A stretch of 64,000 nucleotides of DNA from Chitinophagaceae bacterium UBA4411 (GTDB lineage Bacteria; Bacteroidota; Bacteroidia; Chitinophagales; Chitinophagaceae). A model generated the notes under the pieces. That model did no database searches, was not told the origin of the DNA, and saw nothing but the letters and a program-made list of their open reading frames with translations. Made by a program: the position numbers and the translations under genes. Numbering within the stretch: position 1 is the stretch's first letter; each line of letters begins with the position of its first letter. Shown here one piece after another: positions 52,260 through 61,351 of this stretch. The stretch is from the NCBI GenBank assembly GCA_002400415.1, contig DGQP01000015.1, positions 1 through 64,000 of the forward strand, given 5' to 3'.

Positions 52260-54620
52260 ATGAAGCAATTATTGTTTTTAGTAGTATTGGTATTAATAGT
52301 GTTGGTTTCCGGAGCCCAGGCTGTAAATCTTGTTCAAACGATTAGAGGAACTGTGGTCGATGAACAATCGGGTAATGTACTGCCGGCTGCCACAGTGACG
52401 ATAGAAAGCATCAGTTCTTTGGGCAGCATAACAGACTCATCCGGGAATTTTAAACTCAGGAAAGTTCCTGTCGGGCGACAAACTATTCATATATCCCTGA
52501 TGGGTTATGAAGAAGTAGTAATCCGGAATATTGAAATTACTTCTTCCAAAGAAGTGGTACTGGAGATAAAGCTAACGGAAAGGATCCGGAAGCTGGATGA
52601 AGTAACAGTAAGAGCCGGCCGGCAGAAGGGCTGGGCTCTGAATGAAACAGCGGTGGTTAGTGCAAGGCAATTCAGCATGGATGAAGCTGTGAGATACTCT
52701 GGTACTAGGAACGACCCCAGCCGTATGGCGCAAAACTTTGCCGGGATCAGCGGCAGTAACGATGCAAGGAATGATATTATCGTCCGCGGTAATTCTCCAT
52801 CAGGGGTGCTCTGGCGCATGGAAGGGATTGATATTCCCAACCCCAACCATTACAGTACGATGGGATCAACCGGCGGACCGGTTACGATATTAAATACGAA
52901 TACACTGAAGAATTCTGATTTTATCACCAGTGCGTTCCCTGCTCAATATGGAAATGCGGTTGCCGGTGTGTTTGATCTCCGGATGCGTAATGGTAACAAT
53001 GAAAAGTATGAATTTCTTGGACAAATGGGATTCAATGGTTTTGAGTTTGGGGCTGAAGGGCCCCTGAATAAAAGCACCAAATCATCCTTTCTGGTTAACT
53101 ATCGTTATTCCCTTATCGCTGCTATTCAAAAAATGGGTTTAAACGTAGGCACGGGATCAGCGACTCCTTATTACCAGGATATTAATTTCAAGGTTAACAT
53201 ACCAACCCAAAAAGCAGGTACTTTTACCTGGTTTGGATTAGGCGGTGAAAGCCATATTAAATTTGATGCCATTGATGAGGATAATTTATACTCTACTAAC
53301 GATGGCAGCCTCCGGGAAAGAACATTCCGTTCACTGACAGGGGTAACCGGGTTGACACATACATATTTTTTTAATCCGAATACTTCCGGGAAATTAATAC
53401 TGGCCATTTCAGGAACGGACTCGAAATACAGAGAGAATTTTTATGATATCAAACCGGATAGCACAGCTTTTTACAAAAAAAATACGCAGATCAGATATTC
53501 AGCAGGGTATAACCTGAACAAGAAAATTAATTCGAAGAACCAACTGACGGCAGGAGTGGTGGCTGATATTAGCAAACTAGATCTCCGGAATAACTACATA
53601 CCCGATGGAGATTCTGTTTTGATTACTTTTTTTGATACAAAGAAAAATGCTGCATTGCTTAGAGGATTTGTCAACTATAGCCATCGCTTCTCCGATAAGT
53701 TATCGTCAAATGCTGGGATTTATTATCAAACATTCACCCTGAATAATACAACAAGTATTGAACCGAGATGGAATATTAAATATCAGTTTAGGCACGATCA
53801 GTCGCTTGCATTCGGGGTGGGGTTGCACAGCCAGGCACAGCCACTGGAAGTGTACTTTTACGAAACGAAAAACACTGCCGGTCAGACCGAACTGACCAAT
53901 AAGAAGCTTGATTTTGTCAAAAGTATCCATGCTGTACTGGGATACGATATCAGATTTTCAAAGCACCTTCGGCTCAAGGCAGAAGTATACGGGCAATATA
54001 TAACCAATGCTGCTGTAGAGAAAACCAGTTCCTCCTTCAGTATGTTGAACACAGGAGCCGATTTTTACTTTCCCGACAAAACTAACCTGGTCAATGAAGG
54101 AGAAGGATATAATTATGGGGCTGAACTGACACTGGAAAGATTTTTGGACAGAGGATATTACTTTCTCTTCACCACATCAGTATTCGAATCAAAATACAGA
54201 GGCAGTGATAATGTATGGAGAAATACAGCTTTTAACAGCAACTATGCGGTGAATTTCCTGGCAGGCAAAGAATTCAGCTTAAATAAGAAAGCGACTTTTG
54301 GAGTCGATACGAAAATTGCATGGGCCGGCGGACAACGGTATACACCGTTTGATTTGATGGCGTCAGAAGCGGCAGGATATGTTGTATTCAGGGAAAACGA
54401 AGCCTATAGGTTACAGAATAATAATTACCTGCGTTTTGATTTTAAATTATCATATAGCCTTAATGGAAAAAAAGCTACGCAAAAATGGTATGTGGATCTT
54501 CAGAACCTGACCAACAGGGATAATATTTATATCCGTACCCTGAATCCCAAAAATGGAACAACAGGTGTTATTAACCAGATTGGCTTTTTTCCCAATATCA
54601 ACTATATGATCACATTCTGA
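52260..54620 (+). CDS. TonB-dependent receptor with CarboxypepD_reg domain
   Basis: This 786-aa outer-membrane receptor has a signal peptide (to about residue 21), a CarboxypepD_reg domain (about 26-115, IRGTVVDEQSGNVLPAATV), a plug domain (including NDIIVRGNSPSGVLWRMEGIDIPNPNH) and a beta-barrel. Unlike the receptor at 1702, the plug lacks the GARQEGQQ-type block and instead resembles the FIVSGSP-type group, whose ligand is unknown. No SusD gene is adjacent. It belongs to the operon 51655-56442 and precedes a LytS-like histidine kinase by 17 bp. Confidence 0.9.
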   Translation: MKQLLFLVVLVLIVLVSGAQAVNLVQTIRGTVVDEQSGNVLPAATVTIESISSLGSITDSSGNFKLRKVPVGRQTIHISLMGYEEVVIRNIEITSSKEVVLEIKLTERIRKLDEVTVRAGRQKGWALNETAVVSARQFSMDEAVRYSGTRNDPSRMAQNFAGISGSNDARNDIIVRGNSPSGVLWRMEGIDIPNPNHYSTMGSTGGPVTILNTNTLKNSDFITSAFPAQYGNAVAGVFDLRMRNGNNEKYEFLGQMGFNGFEFGAEGPLNKSTKSSFLVNYRYSLIAAIQKMGLNVGTGSATPYYQDINFKVNIPTQKAGTFTWFGLGGESHIKFDAIDEDNLYSTNDGSLRERTFRSLTGVTGLTHTYFFNPNTSGKLILAISGTDSKYRENFYDIKPDSTAFYKKNTQIRYSAGYNLNKKINSKNQLTAGVVADISKLDLRNNYIPDGDSVLITFFDTKKNAALLRGFVNYSHRFSDKLSSNAGIYYQTFTLNNTTSIEPRWNIKYQFRHDQSLAFGVGLHSQAQPLEVYFYETKNTAGQTELTNKKLDFVKSIHAVLGYDIRFSKHLRLKAEVYGQYITNAAVEKTSSSFSMLNTGADFYFPDKTNLVNEGEGYNYGAELTLERFLDRGYYFLFTTSVFESKYRGSDNVWRNTAFNSNYAVNFLAGKEFSLNKKATFGVDTKIAWAGGQRYTPFDLMASEAAGYVVFRENEAYRLQNNNYLRFDFKLSYSLNGKKATQKWYVDLQNLTNRDNIYIRTLNPKNGTTGVINQIGFFPNINYMITF

Positions 54621-54637
54621 TTTGCTAACTTTACTCT

Positions 54638-55681
54638 ATGGATAAACACAATTGCAGAATTGGGTTTAATGATGCTTGGCTGATTGCAATCGGCATACCG
54701 GTGTTAAGTTTTATTATCCCAATTGTGTTTTTTAGCTGCCGGTTCAACCGGCCACCTTTTCTTACTCTTGGCAACTACCTGGCCACTTTTGGTATTACTG
54801 CAGCCATATGGCTTGGTAACCGCTATATAATGATTTATAGCCGGAGAAGATATCCGCTCTTTAATGAGGTAAGGCGCAGGCTGATATTCCAGTCTACACT
54901 AATGCTTGTCTATACAGTGATCACAAACTTGATACTCGGTAAGTTGACGGAGGATGTATTCAGGCAGGAGAGAGTAAATATTACTATGGTGGATATTCTT
55001 ATCCATTCTAATTCCGCAGCGATTTTTTGCACTATTATGATCATAGCTATTTACGAAAGTATCTTTTTTATACACCAGTTAAAGCATTCTGTGGAAGAAG
55101 CGGAGCAACTTAAAAGGGAAAGCCTGAAGGCCGAACTAAATGCATTAAAAACACAGGTTAATCCGCATTTCTTATTCAATAACCTTAATACACTCAGCTC
55201 TGTTATCCCGGAAAATCCGAAACTGGCTGTAGATTTTGTACAGCAACTGTCAAAACTGTACCGGCATATTCTGGAAGTAAAAGATGAGCAAAGTATCTTA
55301 CTGAAAGACGAGCTGGAAGTAATGAAGGCTTATGCTTTTTTATTACAAACCAGGTTTGGAAATAATCTTGAAGTTGCTATTGATATCCCGGATGAAAAGC
55401 TGGATAAGAGAATTGTACCGCTTTCTTTACAAATCCTGATGGAGAATGCGATCAAGCATAATATTGTTTCTTCAGATAAACCTTTGAAAATAGAATTAAC
55501 AGCACCGGATGGAAGGCTAGTAGTCCGTAATAACCTCCAGAAGAAACACCAGATATTTGAGTCAACAGGCATCGGTCTGACTAATATCCGGAACCGGTAT
55601 AAGTTAATCGGGAACGGGCAGGTAGATGTGGATGAAAGCAGCTCTGATTTCATTGTGTCAATTCCCTTAATCGAAAATTAG
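54638..55681 (+). CDS. LytS-type sensor histidine kinase
   Basis: This 347-aa kinase has four N-terminal membrane helices within about residues 10-140. A His_kinase domain has the phosphoacceptor His177 in VNPHFLFNNLNTLSSV. The HATPase_c domain has the N-box MENAIKHNIV and G-box TGIGLTNIRNRY. It lacks a large sensor domain, so the signal is probably sensed by the membrane part. It precedes its LytTR regulator by 2 bp. The kinase presumably responds to the receptor-linked ligand. Confidence 0.92.
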   Translation: MDKHNCRIGFNDAWLIAIGIPVLSFIIPIVFFSCRFNRPPFLTLGNYLATFGITAAIWLGNRYIMIYSRRRYPLFNEVRRRLIFQSTLMLVYTVITNLILGKLTEDVFRQERVNITMVDILIHSNSAAIFCTIMIIAIYESIFFIHQLKHSVEEAEQLKRESLKAELNALKTQVNPHFLFNNLNTLSSVIPENPKLAVDFVQQLSKLYRHILEVKDEQSILLKDELEVMKAYAFLLQTRFGNNLEVAIDIPDEKLDKRIVPLSLQILMENAIKHNIVSSDKPLKIELTAPDGRLVVRNNLQKKHQIFESTGIGLTNIRNRYKLIGNGQVDVDESSSDFIVSIPLIEN

Positions 55682-55683
55682 CT

Positions 55684-56442
55684 ATGCGGGTTATTATTAT
55701 CGAAGATGAGATACCGGCAGCTAACCGGCTCGCCAGAATGCTGAAAAATATCAGTGATGAGACAGAGATACTTAAAAAAATTGATAGCGTGGAAGCAGCA
55801 GTAAAATTCCTGGAAATAACGGATCGTATAGATCTTATTTTTATGGATATACAGCTGGCAGATGGCCTGAGCTTTGATATATTTGAGCAAACGAAAGTTA
55901 AGTCGCCGGTTATATTCACTACGGCATTTGATCAGTATACATTAAAAGCATTCAAAGTAAACAGTATTGATTACCTGCTGAAGCCTGTTGATGAAAAGGA
56001 GCTTATACAAGCTGTTGAAAAATACAGGAATTTATATTCAGGTAAAGAGAATGAGTTTTCGGAACAGATCGCTAAACTTGTTCGCGAAATAAATAATACA
56101 AAATTCAGGGAGCGTCTGTTGATTAAAAGGGGGCAACAGCTCAGTTACCTGAAAACAGATTCCACAGCTTATTGCTATGCAGATGGAAAATTTTGTTATG
56201 CGGTTGATTTCAACAACAATAAGTACCTGCTGGAAAATAATCTATCACAACTGGAAGAGCAATTGCAGCCCAATAAATTTTACAGGGTCAACCGGCACCT
56301 GGTGGTGAACATTGAAGCTGTCAGTAAAGTATATACCTGGTTGGGAGGCAGGCTAAAACTTGAACTGCTGCCGGCCACCAATTCCGATACGGTTGTCAGC
56401 CGGGAAAGAGTCAATGGGTTTAAAGAATGGCTGGGCCAGTAA
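55684..56442 (+). CDS. LytTR-family response regulator
   Basis: This 252-aa regulator has a receiver domain with phosphoacceptor Asp55 (DLIFMDIQLADG) and the conserved Lys in IDYLLKPVDEKEL. A C-terminal LytTR DNA-binding domain occupies about residues 145-250, with KFYRVNRHLVVNI near its end. It is encoded 2 bp after the LytS-type kinase. Given the repeat at 51541-51570, it likely activates the operon that contains it. Confidence 0.94.
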   Translation: MRVIIIEDEIPAANRLARMLKNISDETEILKKIDSVEAAVKFLEITDRIDLIFMDIQLADGLSFDIFEQTKVKSPVIFTTAFDQYTLKAFKVNSIDYLLKPVDEKELIQAVEKYRNLYSGKENEFSEQIAKLVREINNTKFRERLLIKRGQQLSYLKTDSTAYCYADGKFCYAVDFNNNKYLLENNLSQLEEQLQPNKFYRVNRHLVVNIEAVSKVYTWLGGRLKLELLPATNSDTVVSRERVNGFKEWLGQ

Positions 56443-56452
56443 TGCAGCAGAT

Positions 56453-57190
56453 TTATTTTGGCTGCTGTTGCTGTTGTTTTCTCCTGGCGAGTTCCTGCTC
56501 TGCATAGCCAAATACTTTCTTCATCATATCTGTCTTCCGGAATTCATATTTAGTCCGGATCTGTTCTTCTTCGTTGCTGACAACATTAAACATGCCGTCA
56601 ATAGCCCGTGCGGCAATAAAATCTGTCAGGCTGTTTTCTAATGGTTTATTGATGAAAGGTATCTTATTGTAAACAGAAGCAATGCTGCTCCAGTCTTTAT
56701 TGGCACCTTCTGTTTTAATGGTACTGTCAACAATTGGGCGGAACGCTGTCATCAATTCAGGTGTCATTGTGGATTTAAAATAATCAGTGGCAGCATGTGT
56801 GTTATCTGTAATCAGTATACCCACAGCGTCCCGGATACTCATTTCTTTCAGGGAATTCAGGAAAATCGGTTTAGCCGCACTGACAGCTGATACAGTGGCT
56901 TTGGTGAATTTTCCCGTTACCTGGTCCACCAGCTTATCCATACCGACATCCCGGAGCGTTTTTTCAATTTTGGCTGCATCGCCGGGGAATGCAAAACGTA
57001 CAAAGGGGTTACCATTGGGATCTGCATAGGCATCAAAACTCTTGAAAAGGCCCTGTGATAAGGCATCTTTTAATCCTGTGGCCATTTCAAATTCTGACGG
57101 GGCCAGAACAGATGCAATTTTTTTGATTGCATCACAGGAAGATAAAAGGATAGTTGAACACAATGTAAGAACGACGAATACTCTTTTCAT
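56453..57190 (-). CDS. DUF4197 lipoprotein
   Basis: This 245-aa protein matches the DUF4197 family of unknown function. A signal peptide with lipobox LLSSC gives Cys19 as the lipidated residue, so it is an anchored lipoprotein. The conserved block VGMDKLVDQVTGKFTKAT and the helical region KTEGANKDWSSIASVYNKIP are recognisable. The C-terminus is Gln-rich. It converges with the LytTR gene across 10 bp. Role unknown. Confidence 0.88.
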   Translation of the reverse strand: MKRVFVVLTLCSTILLSSCDAIKKIASVLAPSEFEMATGLKDALSQGLFKSFDAYADPNGNPFVRFAFPGDAAKIEKTLRDVGMDKLVDQVTGKFTKATVSAVSAAKPIFLNSLKEMSIRDAVGILITDNTHAATDYFKSTMTPELMTAFRPIVDSTIKTEGANKDWSSIASVYNKIPFINKPLENSLTDFIAARAIDGMFNVVSNEEEQIRTKYEFRKTDMMKKVFGYAEQELARRKQQQQQPK

Positions 57191-57243
57191 AAGTTAGTTT
57201 TTGTTTTAGCAGATGCGATGCGGGTATAAAAAGTTGCAGGTAT

Positions 57244-57795
57244 TTAATTTAATTGCGGATCAATGGGAAAATTAATCATCATTTCGTATTCACCGCCCAG
57301 TTCTTTCAGGGCTTCCTTCCAGATATCTTCATGATTAGGATGAAAAACCAGTCTTCGTTTAGCTTTTACAGTCAGCCATGATCTTTCTTTGCGTTCTTCT
57401 TCCAGCTGGCCGTCACTCCAGCCCGAATACCCGATAAAAAAACGTATCCGTGCGGGGTCTATCTCTCCTTTTTTAATAAGATCAACGAGGTTGTCAAAAT
57501 TACCGCCCCAGTAAACTCCTTTCAAAACTTCAACGCCACCGGGAATATCGCCGGGATATTGATGCAAAAAATGAATGGTATCCTGCTGTACAGGTCCGCC
57601 ATAGTATACAGGAAAAATATGACCTTCCAGTCCGGGTATCAGTTCATCAAGGGTGTTTTCATGTTTCCGGTTCAATACAAAACCAAAACTTCCTTCTTCC
57701 TTGTGCTCGCAAAGAAAAACTACCGTTCTCAGAAAGTTTGGGTCTTTCAGGAAGGGATCTGCGATGAGTAATATACCCGGCCCCGGCTCAATCAT
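57244..57795 (-). CDS. YqgE/AlgH family protein
   Basis: This 183-aa protein matches YqgE/AlgH, a small cytoplasmic protein family of uncertain function. The opening GILLIADPFLKDPNFLRTVV, the GYSGWSDGQLEEE segment and the length are typical. The family is named for a putative alginate regulator, but a direct role in regulation is not established. It lies 53 bp from the DUF4197 gene on the same strand. Confidence 0.9.
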   Translation of the reverse strand: MIEPGPGILLIADPFLKDPNFLRTVVFLCEHKEEGSFGFVLNRKHENTLDELIPGLEGHIFPVYYGGPVQQDTIHFLHQYPGDIPGGVEVLKGVYWGGNFDNLVDLIKKGEIDPARIRFFIGYSGWSDGQLEEERKERSWLTVKAKRRLVFHPNHEDIWKEALKELGGEYEMMINFPIDPQLN

Positions 57796-57992
57796 ACTTC
57801 AATTTAGGATGAAAATTCTTTTTTCTGAAAATATGTTCTTGCCGGAATGGCAAACCACCCGCTTAAAGACAAGTTAAAAAGGGCAGGAAGGAGCCCCAGG
57901 TTACCTATTTTCCATGATGCAGGGCTATTTTTGCCAGATAATTTTTGTTCAGCAAAAACCCTTTATCTTAGGCAGCTTTAATCATTTAGCAG

Positions 57993-59330
57993 TTGAAAAG
58001 GACTTTTACAATTATTACTGTACTGATCACACTTTCGGTGGTGGGACTTATCCTGCTCCAGTTATCCTGGATAAATAATATGGTATTGGTTGGCAGGGAG
58101 CAGATTAAGGAAAAAGTTAATGAAGCTGTTGCAAATATTGCAACAGAGCTGGCACAGTATAAGGGTAACTTTTTAGTCCCAAACCGGTCAGCGGCCTCCG
58201 GCAAAATTTTTCCCGATGAATTTGCTACCGATTTTCTACGCCCTCAGACAATCGGGAGAAGGTTTACGATTGAGGAACTGGATGAAAAGATCAGGAAAGC
58301 ATTAAAAAATGTAAAACTGGAGAAAATCAAGTTTGAGTTCGCCGTATTTGTAATGAATGGAACCGAACTGGAAAAACAAACCCCCAATTTTATAGCAGCA
58401 GATGCGGATACGGTTAACAATTATTCCAAAGGGGCACCTATTGTTAGCCCGAGTGGTTCGGCATCTGAAAATCTTGCTACAAACGAATACATTTCTGTCG
58501 TGGTACTGGATTATCCCAAGTATGCACTCCAGACGTTGCGATGGCGGTTTGTTATAGCGATCATCTTCAGTATTATCATTATTGCCGCCTTTTACCTGAC
58601 TGTTCGTACAATGCTGCAGCAAAAGAAACTCGGCGAGATCAAAAATGATTTTATCAATAATATGACGCATGAGTTTAAAACGCCGATAGCTACGATCTCG
58701 CTGGCTGTGGATGCCATGCGCAATGAAAAAGTGCTAAATGACCGGGAGAAACTTACCTATTTCAATAATATCATCAAGGAGGAAAATAAACGGATGAACC
58801 GGCAGGTAGAAACCATTCTGAAAGCTTCGCAACTGGAAAAGCAGGAAGTGGATCTTAACCTGAAACCTGCACACGTACATACGATCATTAAGGAGGTAGT
58901 TGAAAATTTTACTTTACAACTTGAAGAAAAAGGCGGGAAGGCTGAACTATTGCTGAATGCAACCAATGACCTGATTGATGCTGATGAAGTGCATTTATCA
59001 AACCTGGTAAATAACCTTGTGGATAATGCGCTGAAATATTCAAAAGACAATGTTCCCCCGTTTGTGAAGCTCACCACCCAATCCAACGGGAAAAAATTTA
59101 TCATGCGGATCGAGGATAACGGAATCGGTATGAATAAAGAGACGCTCAAAAGGGTGTTCGAACGTTTCTACCGGGCTCATACCGGTAATCTTCATAATGT
59201 AAAAGGTTTCGGGCTTGGGCTCAGCTATGTGAAGACAATGGTGGAGGCTCACCACGGGGATATTAAAGCGGAAAGTACATTGGGAAAAGGAAGTGTATTC
59301 ATTGTAGAGTTGCCACTGAAAAAAAATTAA
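57993..59330 (+). CDS. Sensor histidine kinase, TTG start
   Basis: This 445-aa kinase has a membrane helix at about residues 5-28 and another near 180-205, flanking a periplasmic domain of about 150 residues. The DHp His226 lies in MTHEFKTPIATISLAV, followed by the HATPase_c domain with DNALKYS, EDNGIGM and FGLGLSYVKTMV. The start is TTG at 57993: a basic stretch and the first helix begin directly after it, and the next Met is inside the periplasmic side. No response regulator gene is adjacent. Its stop overlaps the queA stop. Confidence 0.87.
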   Translation: MKRTFTIITVLITLSVVGLILLQLSWINNMVLVGREQIKEKVNEAVANIATELAQYKGNFLVPNRSAASGKIFPDEFATDFLRPQTIGRRFTIEELDEKIRKALKNVKLEKIKFEFAVFVMNGTELEKQTPNFIAADADTVNNYSKGAPIVSPSGSASENLATNEYISVVVLDYPKYALQTLRWRFVIAIIFSIIIIAAFYLTVRTMLQQKKLGEIKNDFINNMTHEFKTPIATISLAVDAMRNEKVLNDREKLTYFNNIIKEENKRMNRQVETILKASQLEKQEVDLNLKPAHVHTIIKEVVENFTLQLEEKGGKAELLLNATNDLIDADEVHLSNLVNNLVDNALKYSKDNVPPFVKLTTQSNGKKFIMRIEDNGIGMNKETLKRVFERFYRAHTGNLHNVKGFGLGLSYVKTMVEAHHGDIKAESTLGKGSVFIVELPLKKN

Positions 59331-60562
59331 CCCTGTTCAGCCCACAACAAACTTCCGTCACCATAACTTAAAAACCGGTAATCGTGCTTTAATGCATGGG
59401 CATAGATATTTCTCCAGTGATTCCCTGTAAGTGCGGCTACCAGTAATAAAAGGGTGGACTTTGGCTGGTGAAAATTGGTGATCAGCGCTTTGACAATTCT
59501 CATTGTATATCCCGGGGCAATAATAATCTGCGTTTTTGTCAATAGATGATCAATATTTCTCTGTTCCATCCAATTCATCAAAGCAGGTAATGCCTCTTTC
59601 ACGGGAACATTACACTTTGAAAGTTCATATACTTCCCACTGTGTAAGCGCTAACGCTGACGGGAGGATTGCAGGATCAATAACTGTTTTTACCCCCAGCC
59701 AGTAAAGGCTTTCAAGGGTTCTCAGGGAAGTGGTGCCGACGGCTATGATATTTTCTTCCGGGTTGGTTATAAGATTTTCAACAAGCGATTTATTTATCTC
59801 GATGAACTCCGCATGCATTTCATGTTCCTCCATGGTTGCTGCTTTTACAGGCTTGAAGGTTCCGGCCCCGACATGCAGGGTAACAAAACCGGTCTGGATG
59901 TTCTTTTCTTCCAGCTGCCGGAAAATGTAATTGGTGAAATGAAGACCTGCCGTTGGGGCAGCTACGGAACCCTCGAAATGCGCATAGATGGTTTGATACC
60001 GGTTCGCATCATCCGGTTCAGCAGCTCTTTTTATATAGGGAGGTAATGGAATGGCACCGGTATAATGCAGTACTTCTGCAAAACTTAACGAAGCCGGGGA
60101 CCAGGATAATTCAATCACAAAGCAATCAGCTCTTTTTTCAATACAGGTTGCTTCCAGTATTATTTCTTTTCCGTCTTTTGCTGCTTTCTTTTTTAATACC
60201 TGCCCGTGTTTCCATTTGGAAGCTCCGCCCACCAGGCATAGCCAGTGAACTTTTCTTTGGTGCAGCATGGCCGTGGTAATATCAGGATATTGTTCATGTG
60301 GTTCCAGGCAAAAAATTTCAATCTCTCCCCCGGTTGGTTTTTGAAAGACCAGCCGGGCTTCCACTACTTTGGTATTGTTGAAGATCAGCAGTGAGCCGGC
60401 AGGTATATGATTGGCAATATTGCGGTATGTATCATCTTTTAGCTGACCGTTTTGGAAGATCAGCAGTTTTGAAGCATCCCGTTCTGCCAGGGGGTAGCCG
60501 GCAATACGTTCTTCCGGGAGCAGATAAGTAAAATCCTCTATGGAAAGATATTTGGGGTGCAT
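59327..60562 (-). CDS. queA: tRNA queuosine synthesis enzyme QueA
   Basis: This 411-aa SAM:tRNA ribosyltransferase-isomerase adds the epoxycyclopentenediol to queuosine precursor in tRNA. The YLLPEERIAGYPLAERDASKLL block near the N-terminus, the GSLLIFNNTKVVEARL region and the AAPTAGLHFT and FVTLHVGAGTFKPV segments match. The sequence is longer than E. coli QueA (about 356) because of an insertion near residues 110-170 and a long C-terminus. I chose ATG 60562, since the family starts close to MHPKYLSIEDF. Confidence 0.9.
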   Translation of the reverse strand: MHPKYLSIEDFTYLLPEERIAGYPLAERDASKLLIFQNGQLKDDTYRNIANHIPAGSLLIFNNTKVVEARLVFQKPTGGEIEIFCLEPHEQYPDITTAMLHQRKVHWLCLVGGASKWKHGQVLKKKAAKDGKEIILEATCIEKRADCFVIELSWSPASLSFAEVLHYTGAIPLPPYIKRAAEPDDANRYQTIYAHFEGSVAAPTAGLHFTNYIFRQLEEKNIQTGFVTLHVGAGTFKPVKAATMEEHEMHAEFIEINKSLVENLITNPEENIIAVGTTSLRTLESLYWLGVKTVIDPAILPSALALTQWEVYELSKCNVPVKEALPALMNWMEQRNIDHLLTKTQIIIAPGYTMRIVKALITNFHQPKSTLLLLVAALTGNHWRNIYAHALKHDYRFLSYGDGSLLWAEQG

Positions 60563-60610
60563 ATGTTTTGCGACTAACTGTCGCAGTTGATGGGAACAAA
60601 AATAAAGCAA

Positions 60611-61099
60611 TTAGAGTTCAATTCTTATTGAGTCGGAACCAGTATCATTATTTGCAGCAGGGATTCTGAAATGAATACTCTTTTCTGCAAAACTCAATCC
60701 GGGATCAAAATCAAATCCTTTCATATCGTCACGGATATCAGAGAACTTACTGCCTGTTTCACTTTGAAAAAGGTATCCGCCAATAATATCGTAATCTCTT
60801 TTTCCAACAGCAGAAGGTAATCCTATTACAGAACGATCTTTATGAATACTTAAAAATCTTACCCGGGAAAACTGATCGGCATTATTGAAATGGACCAGGT
60901 AATAGGTGCCAACTTTAAAGACAGATGTATGATTGTTCAGGATGGAATTAATATAAACTTTCGTTTTGATTGGTTTCCCAATACATTTCGCAGTTCCTGA
61001 TAGCCATTTAAAAAAAACTGGGTGTCGCCAGCCAATCAATAATATTGAAATGCTGGTTGCAAAACCTATAATCAGAATGACTCTGGCAGCTTTCCTCAT
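60611..61099 (-). CDS. Hypothetical membrane-anchored protein
   Basis: This 162-aa protein has a single N-terminal helix (about residues 5-24) and an extracytoplasmic domain with a YYLVHFNNADQFSRVRFLSI block and an acidic stretch near the end. No family is recognised. It precedes queA on the same strand (48-bp gap) and diverges from mraZ across 252 bp. Confidence 0.55.
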   Translation of the reverse strand: MRKAARVILIIGFATSISILLIGWRHPVFFKWLSGTAKCIGKPIKTKVYINSILNNHTSVFKVGTYYLVHFNNADQFSRVRFLSIHKDRSVIGLPSAVGKRDYDIIGGYLFQSETGSKFSDIRDDMKGFDFDPGLSFAEKSIHFRIPAANNDTGSDSIRIEL

Positions 61100-61180
61100 A
61101 CTATTAAATATAGAGACAAGAAGGGAAAACAGCCAGGTTTTACGGTTATCCCCATCTTATTCACTTTAATCCACATTGAA

Positions 61181-61254
61181 CTCACCGATAAAAGTGAGCT
61201 TGGGAGGCAAAATCAAACGAAATCCTTTACTGTAAAGGATTTCAGCTTAAGCTG
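61181..61254. promoter_or_regulatory. Three consecutive inverted repeats upstream of mraZ
   Basis: CTCAC/GTGAG (61181-61185 and 61194-61198), AAATCCTTTAC-T-GTAAAGGATTT (61220-61242) and CAGCTTAAGCTG (61243-61254) form three perfect dyads in the gap between divergent genes. None ends in a T run, so operators are more likely than terminators. Confidence 0.4.
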
Positions 61255-61282
61255 GTTTGTGGAAAAAATAAAAACAGTAAAA

Positions 61283-61319
61283 TTTGTCATGCAAGTGGGA
61301 AAATGTGTTATTTTGTGTC
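61283..61319 (+). promoter_or_regulatory. mraZ promoter with candidate MraZ boxes
   Basis: GTGGG (61295-61299), GTGTT (61305-61309) and GTGTC (61315-61319) recur every 10 bp with AT-rich 5-bp spacers, the spacing of MraZ operator boxes (GTGGG repeats). TTTG (61283-61286) and TATTTTG (61309-61315) resemble -33 and -7 elements, so bound MraZ would cover the promoter. Confidence 0.5.
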
Positions 61320-61351
61320 AATTAATCAAAAATTGACTCAAACCCCTGATA

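Noticed and set aside
61220..61242. Terminator reading of the palindrome upstream of mraZ
   Set aside because: No gene ends toward it on either strand and no proper T run follows, so I treat it as a possible operator.
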